50,001 nt of DNA from Gemmata sp. (GTDB lineage Bacteria; Planctomycetota; Planctomycetia; Gemmatales; Gemmataceae), in assembly GCA_025055115.1 (NCBI GenBank), contig JANWYJ010000001.1:1-50001 (forward strand), read 5' to 3'. The notes below the pieces were generated by a model. That model made no database searches, had not been told where the DNA came from, and saw only the letters and a list, made by a program, of their open reading frames with translations. Below, in pieces: positions 17,173 to 25,700 of the stretch (positions within the stretch are counted from its first letter, which is position 1; every line of letters starts with the position of its first letter). The position numbers and the translations under genes are program-made.

Positions 17173-18084
17173 CTAGCCCACGGACGAGCGCTCGAGGATC
17201 GGGTCCACCAAGCTGGTGATGGCAATCCCATAACGATTCGCCAAGGCGATCGTCGCCGCTTCATCCAAGAGAATGGTCCGCCCGGCTTCAATGGCGAGGG
17301 CGGTAGCTCCGGCGGCGTGCATGGTCTCGATCGTTTGCGGACCAACCGTGGGCACATCGAAACGCTGATCCTGGTGCGGCTTTGCGATTTTGACGACCAC
17401 AAAACCACCTCGGCGGCACAATTCTCCCGCACGGCGAATGGCTTGATCAGTTCCTTCGATGGCTTCGACGGCCAGAACCGCTCGGTTGCGGACCATCACA
17501 CTTTGTCCTACATCCAAGCGGCCCATCTCCCGGGCCAAATGCCACCCAAAGGCGATGTCACGCTGTTCGCTGGGAGTGGGTCGGCGATGGGTCAAATGGC
17601 CTTCCTTCACGAGTAACTCCGGGCAAAGTGCCAAGGCAGAAACACACTCCAAGCCATAACGACGGAATTCCTCAATCAACCCTAAAAGCAGCGTATCGTC
17701 GTTGTTGGCGGGTCGCGGCCGGAATAACCACAGTCGGAGAAAGTGCCAATCGGGCCACAGCCGCCACCACCAGCCAGGGCGGAAGAGTAAGCGCTTCTCG
17801 AATTTTCCGGCCATGGTCCAACGCTTTACACCGGCCCGTCGGAAGGTGCGAATCACGCGGCCCAAGGCGAAACGATGCAGCTCCACGAAACGCCAGCACA
17901 CTTCCTTCAACTGCGGATCGGTCATGCCGACGAAACCCATCCCCAGCACCGGGATACCGCACGCGCGGGCCTTTTCCGCAAACACAACGGGAAAGCGGCC
18001 CGCGCAGGCCACCAGACCCACCGGTTCACGACTGGTGCCAACAAGCGGTGCCGTGGCCCCCAGCGGCATCAACCCAGGGGTCAT
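17173..18084 (-). CDS. lpxI: UDP-2,3-diacylglucosamine pyrophosphatase LpxI
   Basis: LpxI hydrolyses UDP-2,3-diacylglucosamine to 2,3-diacylglucosamine-1-phosphate (lipid X) in lipid A synthesis; it replaces LpxH in many bacteria. The 303-residue protein matches the two-domain LpxI family (formerly DUF1009): the N-terminal GLVACAGRFPVVFAEKARACG Rossmann-like motif, GKFEKRLLFRP in the middle, and the C-terminal catalytic region MVRNRAVLAVEAIEGTD followed by FDVPTVGPQTIETM, which holds the functional Asp. The start overlaps the lpxD stop by 4 bp (ATGA), so the two are translationally coupled. It supports a lipid A-type outer membrane. Its 3' end is duplicated just downstream. Confidence 0.9.
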   Translation of the reverse strand: MTPGLMPLGATAPLVGTSREPVGLVACAGRFPVVFAEKARACGIPVLGMGFVGMTDPQLKEVCWRFVELHRFALGRVIRTFRRAGVKRWTMAGKFEKRLLFRPGWWWRLWPDWHFLRLWLFRPRPANNDDTLLLGLIEEFRRYGLECVSALALCPELLVKEGHLTHRRPTPSEQRDIAFGWHLAREMGRLDVGQSVMVRNRAVLAVEAIEGTDQAIRRAGELCRRGGFVVVKIAKPHQDQRFDVPTVGPQTIETMHAAGATALAIEAGRTILLDEAATIALANRYGIAITSLVDPILERSSVG

Positions 18085-19106
18085 TCCCGATCCTCCAAGC
18101 CCAACAGTTTTTTGATGCGTTTGACATCATTGCGCAACTCCGGGAGCTTCTTCAACCCGATGAGCATGCGGCGTTCTTCGGATATCGGAATGGCCGGATA
18201 GCCCAAGACGTTACTGTGCGCGGGGATATCGTTCGGAACACCAGAACCGGCTCCAACCACCACTTGTTCGCCAATAGTCACATGATCGGCCACCCCCACC
18301 TGCCCCGCCATGACCACATAATCCCCGGTGGTACACGACCCCGCGATACCCACCTGACCGCACAGGATATTATGCTTCCCTATCCGGCAGTTGTGGCCAA
18401 TCATCACGAGGTTGTCGATTTTGGTCCCAGCGCCGATGCGCGTAGCACCGAAGGTGCCCCGGTCGATGGTGGAACAGGCCCCGATTTCCACATCGTCTTC
18501 GATTTCCACCCACCCCAATTGGGGAACTTTGATGTGCCGGCCATTTTGCACCCGGTAACCAAACCCGTCGGCCCCAATCACACTGCCCGCATGAATCGTG
18601 ACCCGCTGACCAATTCGGCAATCGTCATAAATCACCACACGCGGGTGAATGTGTGTCTGGCGACCGATCGTACAACGGCGGCCAATGATGGCTCCCGCGT
18701 GAATCACACTGTTTTCCCCAATAGATGTGCCTTCGCCAATAATCGCCAACGGCCCAACCGTAACACCTTGCCCTAATTGCACTTGCGGATGAATAATCGC
18801 ACTGGGGTGAATGCCTCCAGCCGGTTCAGAGACCGGCTGACGCAAGTGCTGCACAATCTGCACAAACGCCATCAGTGGATCATCGACGCGAATGACCGAA
18901 CGGCCATCGGTGGCCACCGACGGGGGCACGACCGCGGCTGAAGCCCGGCTGGAATGCCACGCCGCCAAGTTTTTCTCCGATTCCAGAAAGGTGATGTCGC
19001 CGGGTTCGGCTTCGTGAAGTGTCCGGGCATTGGAAATCACCAACGCCGGGTCGCCAATGACTTCCCCACCGACCCAATCGGCTAATTGTTGGAGTGTAAC
19101 CTTCAC
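18081..19106 (-). CDS. lpxD: UDP-3-O-(3-hydroxyacyl)glucosamine N-acyltransferase LpxD
   Basis: LpxD transfers a 3-hydroxyacyl chain from ACP to the 2-amino group of UDP-3-O-acylglucosamine, the third step of lipid A synthesis. The 341-residue length is typical. The N-terminal uridine-binding domain (about 1-100, with LHEAEPGDITFLE) precedes a left-handed beta-helix of hexapeptide repeats (about 105-310), including VMIGHNCRIGKHNILCGQVGIAGS, which carries the catalytic His, and a C-terminal helical tail. I chose GTG 19106 because AAGGGA lies just upstream and the homologous N-terminus (KVTLQQLADWVGG) begins there. Confidence 0.92.
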   Translation of the reverse strand: MKVTLQQLADWVGGEVIGDPALVISNARTLHEAEPGDITFLESEKNLAAWHSSRASAAVVPPSVATDGRSVIRVDDPLMAFVQIVQHLRQPVSEPAGGIHPSAIIHPQVQLGQGVTVGPLAIIGEGTSIGENSVIHAGAIIGRRCTIGRQTHIHPRVVIYDDCRIGQRVTIHAGSVIGADGFGYRVQNGRHIKVPQLGWVEIEDDVEIGACSTIDRGTFGATRIGAGTKIDNLVMIGHNCRIGKHNILCGQVGIAGSCTTGDYVVMAGQVGVADHVTIGEQVVVGAGSGVPNDIPAHSNVLGYPAIPISEERRMLIGLKKLPELRNDVKRIKKLLGLEDRE

Positions 19107-19655
19107 GGCGAATCCCTTCGTAGTGGCTCGGAAGTGGTAGGGAAAGTAGCGAAAGTGCGCCAATCGGACAAGCCCAATCGGCACAACCTCTGTTCAGGGC
19201 ATAGGTTACTCGATGGATTCGATCTTCTGTGCGGCCATTCACAACCAGTCGTAACGGCCGGAGAATGTCGTAACGGCCGGAGAATGGCTGCGAGGACTCG
19301 CTCCGCGCTCAACCGCCCAACGAACCCCCGCGCAAACATCGGCTGGAACCGATTCTCACACTGGCCTGGCCCCCAACGCGATGAACGCCGTCGAACTGTC
19401 GCCAGCAGTCGTGGGGATTGGTGGTGATGAACGGGTTGATGGCGAACTCCAGCGCCCTGAAGGCCTGGTAGTTACGGAAGTTGCGCGGATTGGTGGTGAG
19501 GAACGGATGGATGGCCCTCGTTGGGGTCTGGCGAGTGTCGTAAACTCAACTTCGCAACAGCTAGCCGGCGGTCGTCACGTTCGGGCGTGCGCGGTGCACG
19601 CAAAGCCCGGGGAACTAATCGCTCCGCCGGAGTTCGTGATCGAATCCCAGCGAAC
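19107..19655. repeat. Divergent intergenic region with direct repeats
   Basis: The 549 bp between lpxD (minus) and the HisA-like gene (plus) has no supported gene. It contains a perfect 19-bp tandem pair (19248-19266 and 19267-19285) and a 29-bp unit at 19415-19443 repeated with about three changes at 19487-19515. Promoters for both flanking genes are expected here but I cannot place them. Confidence 0.6.
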
Positions 19656-20390
19656 ATGTCACCGCAACGCTCCCAGCCGCGTATCATTCCCGTGGTCGAT
19701 GTTATGGGGGGCCATGTGGTTCGGGCTGTTGGCGGCCAACGCGACCTCTATCGCCCGATCGCGTGCCCAGTCAGCGGCAGCCCCCACCCCGTGGATGTTG
19801 CGACGACCCTTCTGCGTCGCGCGGCGGCCCATGAACTTTACATTGCCGACCTGGACGCGATTCGGGGGGGGCGTGGGGTTTCGCCAGCGACACGAGCGAT
19901 CCTGGAAGCCTGCGCCGTACCGACGTGGCTCGATGCCGGGGTGGGTCGCAACGATGCTCTTTACCTGCCGGCTCTACCGCATCTGCGCCTGGTCGTTGGT
20001 TTCGAAACCTGCCGTGTGCCAGAAATTGTTCGCGAAACTCAGCGCCAAGCGGCGGGCAGGCCGGTAGCGTTCTCCCTCGACCTTTACGATGGTCAGTTGT
20101 TCGGAAATTGGTCAACCTGGGGCCTCAGCCACGACCACGACGCCCTGACATTGGTCAGCCAAGTGGTGGCGATGGGGATTCAGACTCTGATCGTGTTGGA
20201 TTTGGCCCGCGTAGGTCTCAAAACCGGCATCGGAACCGCACCGTTATTGCAGGCGATTCGCCACCACTGGCCCCACTTGGACCTGCTCGCGGGCGGTGGC
20301 ATCCGTAACCGCAAGGATATTCAGCAGTTAGGTGAAATTGGAGTTGATGGCGTGTTAGTGGCCACTGCTTTATATGAGGGCGAGTTGTAA
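19656..20390 (+). CDS. HisA/HisF-related TIM-barrel protein
   Basis: The 244-residue product begins IIPVVDVMGGHVVRAVGGQRDLYRPI, the phosphate-binding first strand seen in HisA-like proteins. It ends with LDLLAGGGIRNRKDIQQLGEIGVDGVLVATALY, the HisA/HisF phosphate site. Unlike true HisA it has YRPI after the first loop, a pattern I associate with the HisA-like proteins encoded with tetrahydromethanopterin-linked C1 genes in methylotrophs and planctomycetes (from memory). No other his gene is present in the window, which favours that reading. ATG 19656 is chosen because similarity starts there, although no good ribosome-binding site is visible. Its 3' end is duplicated downstream. Confidence 0.7.
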   Translation: MSPQRSQPRIIPVVDVMGGHVVRAVGGQRDLYRPIACPVSGSPHPVDVATTLLRRAAAHELYIADLDAIRGGRGVSPATRAILEACAVPTWLDAGVGRNDALYLPALPHLRLVVGFETCRVPEIVRETQRQAAGRPVAFSLDLYDGQLFGNWSTWGLSHDHDALTLVSQVVAMGIQTLIVLDLARVGLKTGIGTAPLLQAIRHHWPHLDLLAGGGIRNRKDIQQLGEIGVDGVLVATALYEGEL

Positions 20391-20845
20391 TCTCTTGGGA
20401 AAAACGCGGACGAAACCCAGAAAGAATTCTGACTCAATCAGAATTCTGACTCAATCGTCAGGAACTCGTGGCGTTGTAATCTTTTGGGAAAAACGCGGAG
20501 GAAACGCTGGCAGCCCCAGCCATCATGGTGGAGGGAGGGAATCGTCACACTTTATCGGGAGAAAACTTTATCGGGAGAAAACCGCCCATCACGAGCCGAG
20601 GTTTCCTCGGCGGCCGTGTCAGGCAGTGTCAACGAGCGCCGCTGGCTTGAGATCATCGCAGATCAGCGCTTCGGACGTGATGAAGCTCAGACACAATAAT
20701 GAAGCTCAGACACAATAGACGTTGGCGCGAAGCTGGCTGGGGGTCAGCGCGATCAGCGCTGGACCGCTCACTTTCAGGAACGGGCGAGGCGGTCCAGGGC
20801 TGTATCATCGTGCCCAGAGATGCCAAGCCGCAAGCCACCATGTCT
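20391..20845. repeat. Cluster of tandem duplications, including gene-tail copies
   Basis: Five duplications are packed into 455 bp. The 33-bp HisA-like tail with its TAA (20384-20416) recurs at 20473-20505 (31/33). Perfect tandem pairs are 17 bp at 20423-20439/20440-20456, 16 bp at 20550-20565/20566-20581 and 19 bp at 20680-20698/20699-20717. The acetyltransferase tail (20844-20878) recurs at 20771-20806 with a one-base insertion. No gene is supported. Confidence 0.85.
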
Positions 20846-21316
20846 TTAGGAACGGGCGAGGCGGTCCAGGGCTGTATCGGTCAATCGGTAAACGGTCCAT
20901 TCGGTCAGGGGCTCGGCTCCCAGCGATTGGTAGAAGGCAATGGCGGGGGCATTCCAATTCAACACCGACCATTCCACGCGAGCACAACCACGTTCGACTG
21001 CCAATTGGGCGATGGCCCGCAAAAGGGCTTTCCCATATCCGCGGCCGCGCGCCGCCGGAATCACGAATAGGTCTTCGAGGTAGATACCGGGTTTTCCGCG
21101 GAACGTCGAGTAATTGTGGAAGAAGAGCGCAAAGCCGACAATAGCGCCAACTTCTTCCGCCACAAGAACTTCCGCATATGGACGCTCGCCGAACAGATGC
21201 TGGTGCAAGTCGGTTTCGGTGAAAACGACGGTGTGGGTCAATCGTTCGTACTCCGCCAGTTGGCGGATCAGCGCGGCAATGGCTGGTACGTCAGCGGGTG
21301 TCGCTGCGCGGATCAT
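20846..21316 (-). CDS. GNAT-family N-acetyltransferase
   Basis: The 156-residue protein has the GNAT order: N-terminal IRAATPADVPAIAALIRQLAEYE, then IVGFALFFHNYSTF and GIYLEDLFVIPAARGRGYGKALLRAI, where the RGRGYG loop binds the acetyl-CoA pyrophosphate, then VEWSVLNWNAPAIAFYQSLGAEP. It resembles the diamine (spermidine/spermine-type) acetyltransferase branch; the acceptor is a guess. I chose ATG 21316 because AAAGGGATAGG precedes it and the domain begins at once. The leader with that ribosome-binding site is tandemly duplicated (21315-21339 and 21340-21364), and the tail is duplicated downstream. It may be cotranscribed with the methyltransferase fusion. Confidence 0.85.
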   Translation of the reverse strand: MIRAATPADVPAIAALIRQLAEYERLTHTVVFTETDLHQHLFGERPYAEVLVAEEVGAIVGFALFFHNYSTFRGKPGIYLEDLFVIPAARGRGYGKALLRAIAQLAVERGCARVEWSVLNWNAPAIAFYQSLGAEPLTEWTVYRLTDTALDRLARS

Positions 21317-21364
21317 GAGCCTATCCCTTTGGCAGTAAGATGAGCCTATCCCTTTGGCAGTAAG
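21315..21364. repeat. Perfect 25-bp tandem duplication of an RBS leader
   Basis: Two identical 25-bp units (21315-21339 and 21340-21364) lie directly before the acetyltransferase start. On the minus strand each carries AAAGGGATAGGCTCAT, so the ribosome-binding region is present twice and only the proximal copy is followed by the real coding sequence. Confidence 0.9.
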
Positions 21365-21445
21365 TCTGAGCAACGATATCGACCATGCGACCAGCGGCCG
21401 CGGACAAATGCGGGATTGTTCGTGACAACGAAAAGGTAGTGGCTC

Positions 21446-21533
21446 GTGGGCCGGGATGTACGCGTAGCCGTCGGCTTGCGTGTTCATCAGTGGGCCGGGA
21501 TATACGCGTAGCCGTCGGCTTGCTTGTTCATCA
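21446..21533. repeat. 44-bp tandem duplication of the methyltransferase 3' end
   Basis: The unit at 21490-21533, encoding the terminal MNKQADGYAYIPAH, is repeated at 21446-21489 with two mismatches. In the extra copy the reading frame runs on without the stop (MNTQADGYAYIPAHEP), which creates a misleading upstream extension of the acetyltransferase frame. Confidence 0.9.
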
Positions 21534-22677
21534 CGGCGGTCAGGGCGGCGGCAACGATGCCCAATTCCGACGACACCGCGAGGGGATCGAAGCCGTTACG
21601 GGCCAGCGACTGCCCGCAAACGTAAATTTTGGCCCCGGCTTTCTTCAATTGGCGGATCAGATCGGCCTGGGGGTTGGCGCGGCCGAATTGTTTTTGGTAG
21701 GCCGCGTCGCTGAGGGCATATGGGGTCGTCGCGCCGTGCATAACAATGACGACGTCGATATCGGTCGGTTGGAGGCCGGCCTGACCGGCCAGATTGTAGA
21801 GCAGAGCGGCTCGCTCCAGGCCGGGAACGGGCTGGCCAGCCTCCTTGGCATCCGCCGTCACATCAAAAACCACCTTGCTGCCCTTGCGTGGCCCGTCGTC
21901 GCCGGGAACCGCAAACACCCCGCCGTAGCCGGCAATGACCGGAAAGCGTTTAGCTCCTGGGGATTTCTCCTTCTCTGCTGGCACTTTCTCAAAAACAACC
22001 ATGTAGTTTTCTTTCAACAAATCCTTGACCTCACGCACTAGTTTGAAACCCACTTCCTCAATTTCCTTGATGAAGACTTCTTGGCCAGCGCGAACATGGC
22101 CCAGGATGAAATCAGAACTTTTCCCCGGAATGCGGTGGAAGTCGATCAGCACCACCCGCCCGCCGGGTTTGAGGGCCTGGTGAATGCTCTGCATTGTCCG
22201 GTAGGGATATTCAAAGTGATGGTAGGTATCGCAGATGAACACCAGATCGACCGAGTGGGCGGGCAGTTCGGTTGAGGTCTCGGAACATTTCCAGGTTTTG
22301 ACATTGGTGATCTTCGCCTCCTGGCAGCTTTTCTGGATATGTTCGAGGAATTTTTCGGAAATGTCGACGGCGATCACCTGGCCTTGCGGCCCCACCGCCT
22401 TAGCGAACAACCGCGTGAACAGCCCGGTTCCGGCACCCACATCCGCCACCACCATGCCCGGCCGAACTTGGCACTCGGCGATGATCTTGTCGCGATTGGC
22501 ATACACTTCGCGGCTTTCGCCTTCAAAGGTTTTCACATACTTGGCAACATCCGGATTCTTAAAGGGATCGTTAATCCCCGGCTTGACGCTCTTCTCTTGA
22601 CCCCAAGAGCCAACGCTCAGCGTCAATGCAAAGAAACTGAACGCCAGGAAGTGGCGCGCCGCGGTACGAAGGGTCAT
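21487..22677 (-). CDS. Exported SAM-dependent methyltransferase fused to a DsrE-like domain
   Basis: The 396-residue protein starts with a hydrophobic signal or anchor (about 7-25, cleavage possible after SWG). A class I methyltransferase domain follows (about 40-235): motif I VADVGAGTGLF with GAGTG at 81-85, acidic loop VIAVDIS, and DTYHHFEYP. The C-terminal part (about 245-396: YGGVFAVPGDDGP, VVFDVTADAK, IDVVIVMHGATTPYAL, KIYVCGQSLARNGFD) looks like a DsrE/DsrF-like sulfur-relay fold, including a Cys in the usual active-site loop. Secreted methyltransferases are odd because SAM is cytoplasmic, so the segment may be a membrane anchor with inside orientation. It follows the three-heme dehydrogenase gene after an 80-bp gap. 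Confidence 0.7.
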   Translation of the reverse strand: MTLRTAARHFLAFSFFALTLSVGSWGQEKSVKPGINDPFKNPDVAKYVKTFEGESREVYANRDKIIAECQVRPGMVVADVGAGTGLFTRLFAKAVGPQGQVIAVDISEKFLEHIQKSCQEAKITNVKTWKCSETSTELPAHSVDLVFICDTYHHFEYPYRTMQSIHQALKPGGRVVLIDFHRIPGKSSDFILGHVRAGQEVFIKEIEEVGFKLVREVKDLLKENYMVVFEKVPAEKEKSPGAKRFPVIAGYGGVFAVPGDDGPRKGSKVVFDVTADAKEAGQPVPGLERAALLYNLAGQAGLQPTDIDVVIVMHGATTPYALSDAAYQKQFGRANPQADLIRQLKKAGAKIYVCGQSLARNGFDPLAVSSELGIVAAALTAVMNKQADGYAYIPAH

Positions 22678-22682
22678 GCCAG

Positions 22683-22784
22683 CTATCCTCTCTTTCCGGG
22701 AAGCCCAATAGTCGAGCCATCTTCTATTTCCGGGAAGCGCACTAGTCGAGCTATCTTCTATTTCCGGGAAGCCAAATAGTCGAG
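22683..22784. repeat. Three contiguous 34-bp copies of a gene's 3' end
   Basis: Units at 22683-22716, 22717-22750 and 22751-22784 are exactly contiguous and equal in length. The last unit is the true end of the three-heme protein gene (LDYLASRK and TAG at 22758-22760). The middle copy differs at a few positions and the outermost is the most diverged, reaching to within 6 bases of the next gene's start. Confidence 0.92.
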
Positions 22785-25700
22785 CAAGTCCGCCGCATGT
22801 TGCGGCGTCAGTCCACTCAACAGACCATCGGGCATCAGCGACAGCCGCGACGGCCGAACACTTTCTACAGCGTCAGCATCGAGGGTGATTTCGCGATTAT
22901 TGGCATCGCGCAAAACCAACTCGACATCATTCCGCCGCGTGATGATACCCGTGTAGGTCTGATCGTCTTTCGTGCGGATGTTGAAAGCGGCGTATTGCGG
23001 ATCGACGCGGGCGGAGGGGTTGAGCAGGCTATCGAGCAATTCGGTCCGCGACCGTTCCGCACCAATGCGCGACAGGTCCGGCCCCAACGACGTTCCGCGA
23101 TCACCGATTTTGTGGCAATTGACGCACTTCAATTCGGGATTGAAAAAGAGGGTTTCCCCCCGCGAAATGTTCCCGGTGAGGGCCAGGATGGTTGCGGGTC
23201 GGGGGTTGGAACCGAGTTTGCGGCCTTGGGGGTCGGCGGGCCAATAGCCGTCGAACAGTTCGTGGAGAGGGTTCGCGGGGGCTTGGGCGAAGGCCGCTGC
23301 CAGTTCCTGCAGCTGGCTCTTGTTGGCACGGCCTATGCCGAAGGCCCGGGCCAGTGGCCAAGCCGCCGAAAACGACACCAGAGCGTCGTTCACTTTCATC
23401 CCCGCGGCTGGGGGGGGCAGCCACTTTTGCGGCGGAGTGCCCAGACCGGCGATCCACTCCGCGACACAATCCAAGGCGGCAATGTCGGGAATCTCCGAGC
23501 CTAAATGGGGCATGCGACCGCGACCAAACTTGGCCATGCGGTAGAACAACACACTCCGGTACGGATCGCCAGGAGCAAGAATTCGCGCATTGGGTAAGCC
23601 GAAGTCGCCTTGCCGCGGTTTCACATCGAAAATGCCGGTGTCCTGGAGCGGCTTGGCGAAATCCAATTCCAACACCACTTGCCCGCCACCCCCACCAAAC
23701 CGGTGACAGTGGGCACAGTTGGTGTGCAAATAACTGCGAACGCGAACATCCAACGGCGCAGTGCTGGTCAGCGCCGCCAACGCCGGCTGTTTCTGGGCCA
23801 TCGTTTCATCAAACGGCGGCAGTTCGCGGTCATCGGCGGCGATGCGCTTGACATACCCTGTGGCGGCCAGTTGCACCAGTTGCTGAGGGGCGTTGGCGGC
23901 GGTGGTCAGCGGCCGGTTAAGCTGCGGCAGGTTGAACGCCAAGGCATATTCCGACCACGCATGATGACAGCTCATGCATTGGGCACGGCTGTGGAAAGTC
24001 CAAACGACCTCGCGGTGCACCAATTCTAAGGCCTTATCCGACAGGACGTTGTGATGAATCGCCACGCGGAAGGTCTTCTCGGCGCCATCGGCCGGCACCA
24101 AGTCAGCGTCGGCTTGATCGTCACGCCATGCGTAGCTGTAGCCACGCCAATCTTCGCCATCGTAATGGAGGATTTGGGTTTCGATACGCCGGCGGTGAGG
24201 CTGGCCCTGAGCATCAACAACGGGAAGGGTGAGCGTTTTCACCAACACTGCGCCCGCTGGGAACTGACTGCGGAAACTGTGCCAATAGACCTGCCCCGGC
24301 AATGGGCGTGGCGTGTCGAAAAATCGGACACTCGAATGCCCAGGCAAGGCCAGGTGATAGTCGGCTTCAGCCCCATCCTGCCACTGCCGCGAGTTGATGA
24401 CAAAGGGGATCACGCCCGCAGCCGGTTTCAGTTTGTGCACGTCGTCAAACAACCCGGTGGCACTCAGGGTGGTGGGGAAGCGCGTATTGGCCGTCCCACC
24501 TTCGTTTCGCCCGAGAGTATACAAAAATCCACTATCGTAATCCACATAGTAAAGTTCGCCCGCGTTATCTTCCCCAAACGCCGATACCCGGACGGTTGGT
24601 TTGACGATCTCAGGCATTTCCTGGAGCCGATGGTTCTCAAACCGCGCCGCCCAGATGCGCCGGGTTTCCCAATCGCCAAAGATGTACGCCCCAACCAGTT
24701 CGGGAAACTTCTGACCCCGATAGACATAGCCCCCTGTCACACTGGCTCCTAAGGTGTGCGGTATCTCGATCATCGGCGGGCGAATCGGGGTCGGCCCGAT
24801 CTTCTGATCGGGCTTGATGGGTTGCCGCCCTTCCACAATGCTCCAGCCGTAGTTGCCGCCCTTCTCGACCTTGTGCACCATCTCCCACAACTCCCAGCCC
24901 ACATCGCCTACCCACAAATCGCCGGTGTGGCGGTCGAAGCTCATCCGCCAGGGGTTGCGGAAGCCAAAGGCCCAAATCTCGGGGCGAACGTCCTTCCGAT
25001 CGCGGAAGGGATTGTCGCGGGGAATGGCGTAATTCTTACCATTCTCCTGACGATTCACATCAATCCGCAGAATCGAGGAGAGCAAGTCGGAGCAATCCTG
25101 CCCCGTGTTCAGCGGATCGGGCGGATTGGGTCCGCGGGCATCGCCGGTGGAGATGTACAGCATGCCGTCGGGGCCGAAATGCAGGTCGCCACCGTTGTGC
25201 CCGCCGCCGACAAAGGTGATGATAATCTGTTCGCTTTTGGGGTCGGCTCGCGGCGGGTTGGTGTCGGTCACGCGGAAACGGGAAACGCGCGTTCCATCGA
25301 CCAAATCGCCTTTCAACCCCGCTTTTTTCTCCAATGTGTAGCAGACAAAGCAAACGCGGTTCTTCGCAAAATCGGGGTGAAAGACCAATCCATAGAGTTC
25401 GCCCATCCCTTGGGCCTTGGGATTGGGCACGAGGGCAGCATAGTCTTTGCGTAGATCCAGAAAGAGATCGGGTTGGGCCTGGGGATTGGTCAGATCGAGC
25501 GAATAGATAGCTCCGGCTTGTTCCCCGATAAAGAGCCGATCCATGCCCGGGCAGCGGGCGATCAGGTCGGGGCGCTGGAACCGGGCTTTGGGAAAAACCC
25601 GAACCGATTTGTACTTCGGCGGCGGATCAGGAGAACCGACAATCTTGGACGTGGTCCACGGTGGACGTTGGGGCTGCCGCGGAGGGTTCTGTTGCCCCCC

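Noticed and set aside
19415-19515. Possible remnant of a PIN-domain toxin (the minus strand reads TTNPRNFRNYQ and TTNPHDCW)
   Set aside because: Only two short similar peptides arise from an imperfect 29-bp repeat, with no domain around them. A repeat artefact is simpler.
21317-21487. N-terminal extension of the acetyltransferase (MNTQADGYAYIPAHEP...)
   Set aside because: It is the translated duplicate of the methyltransferase tail. The proper start at 21316 has its own ribosome-binding site.
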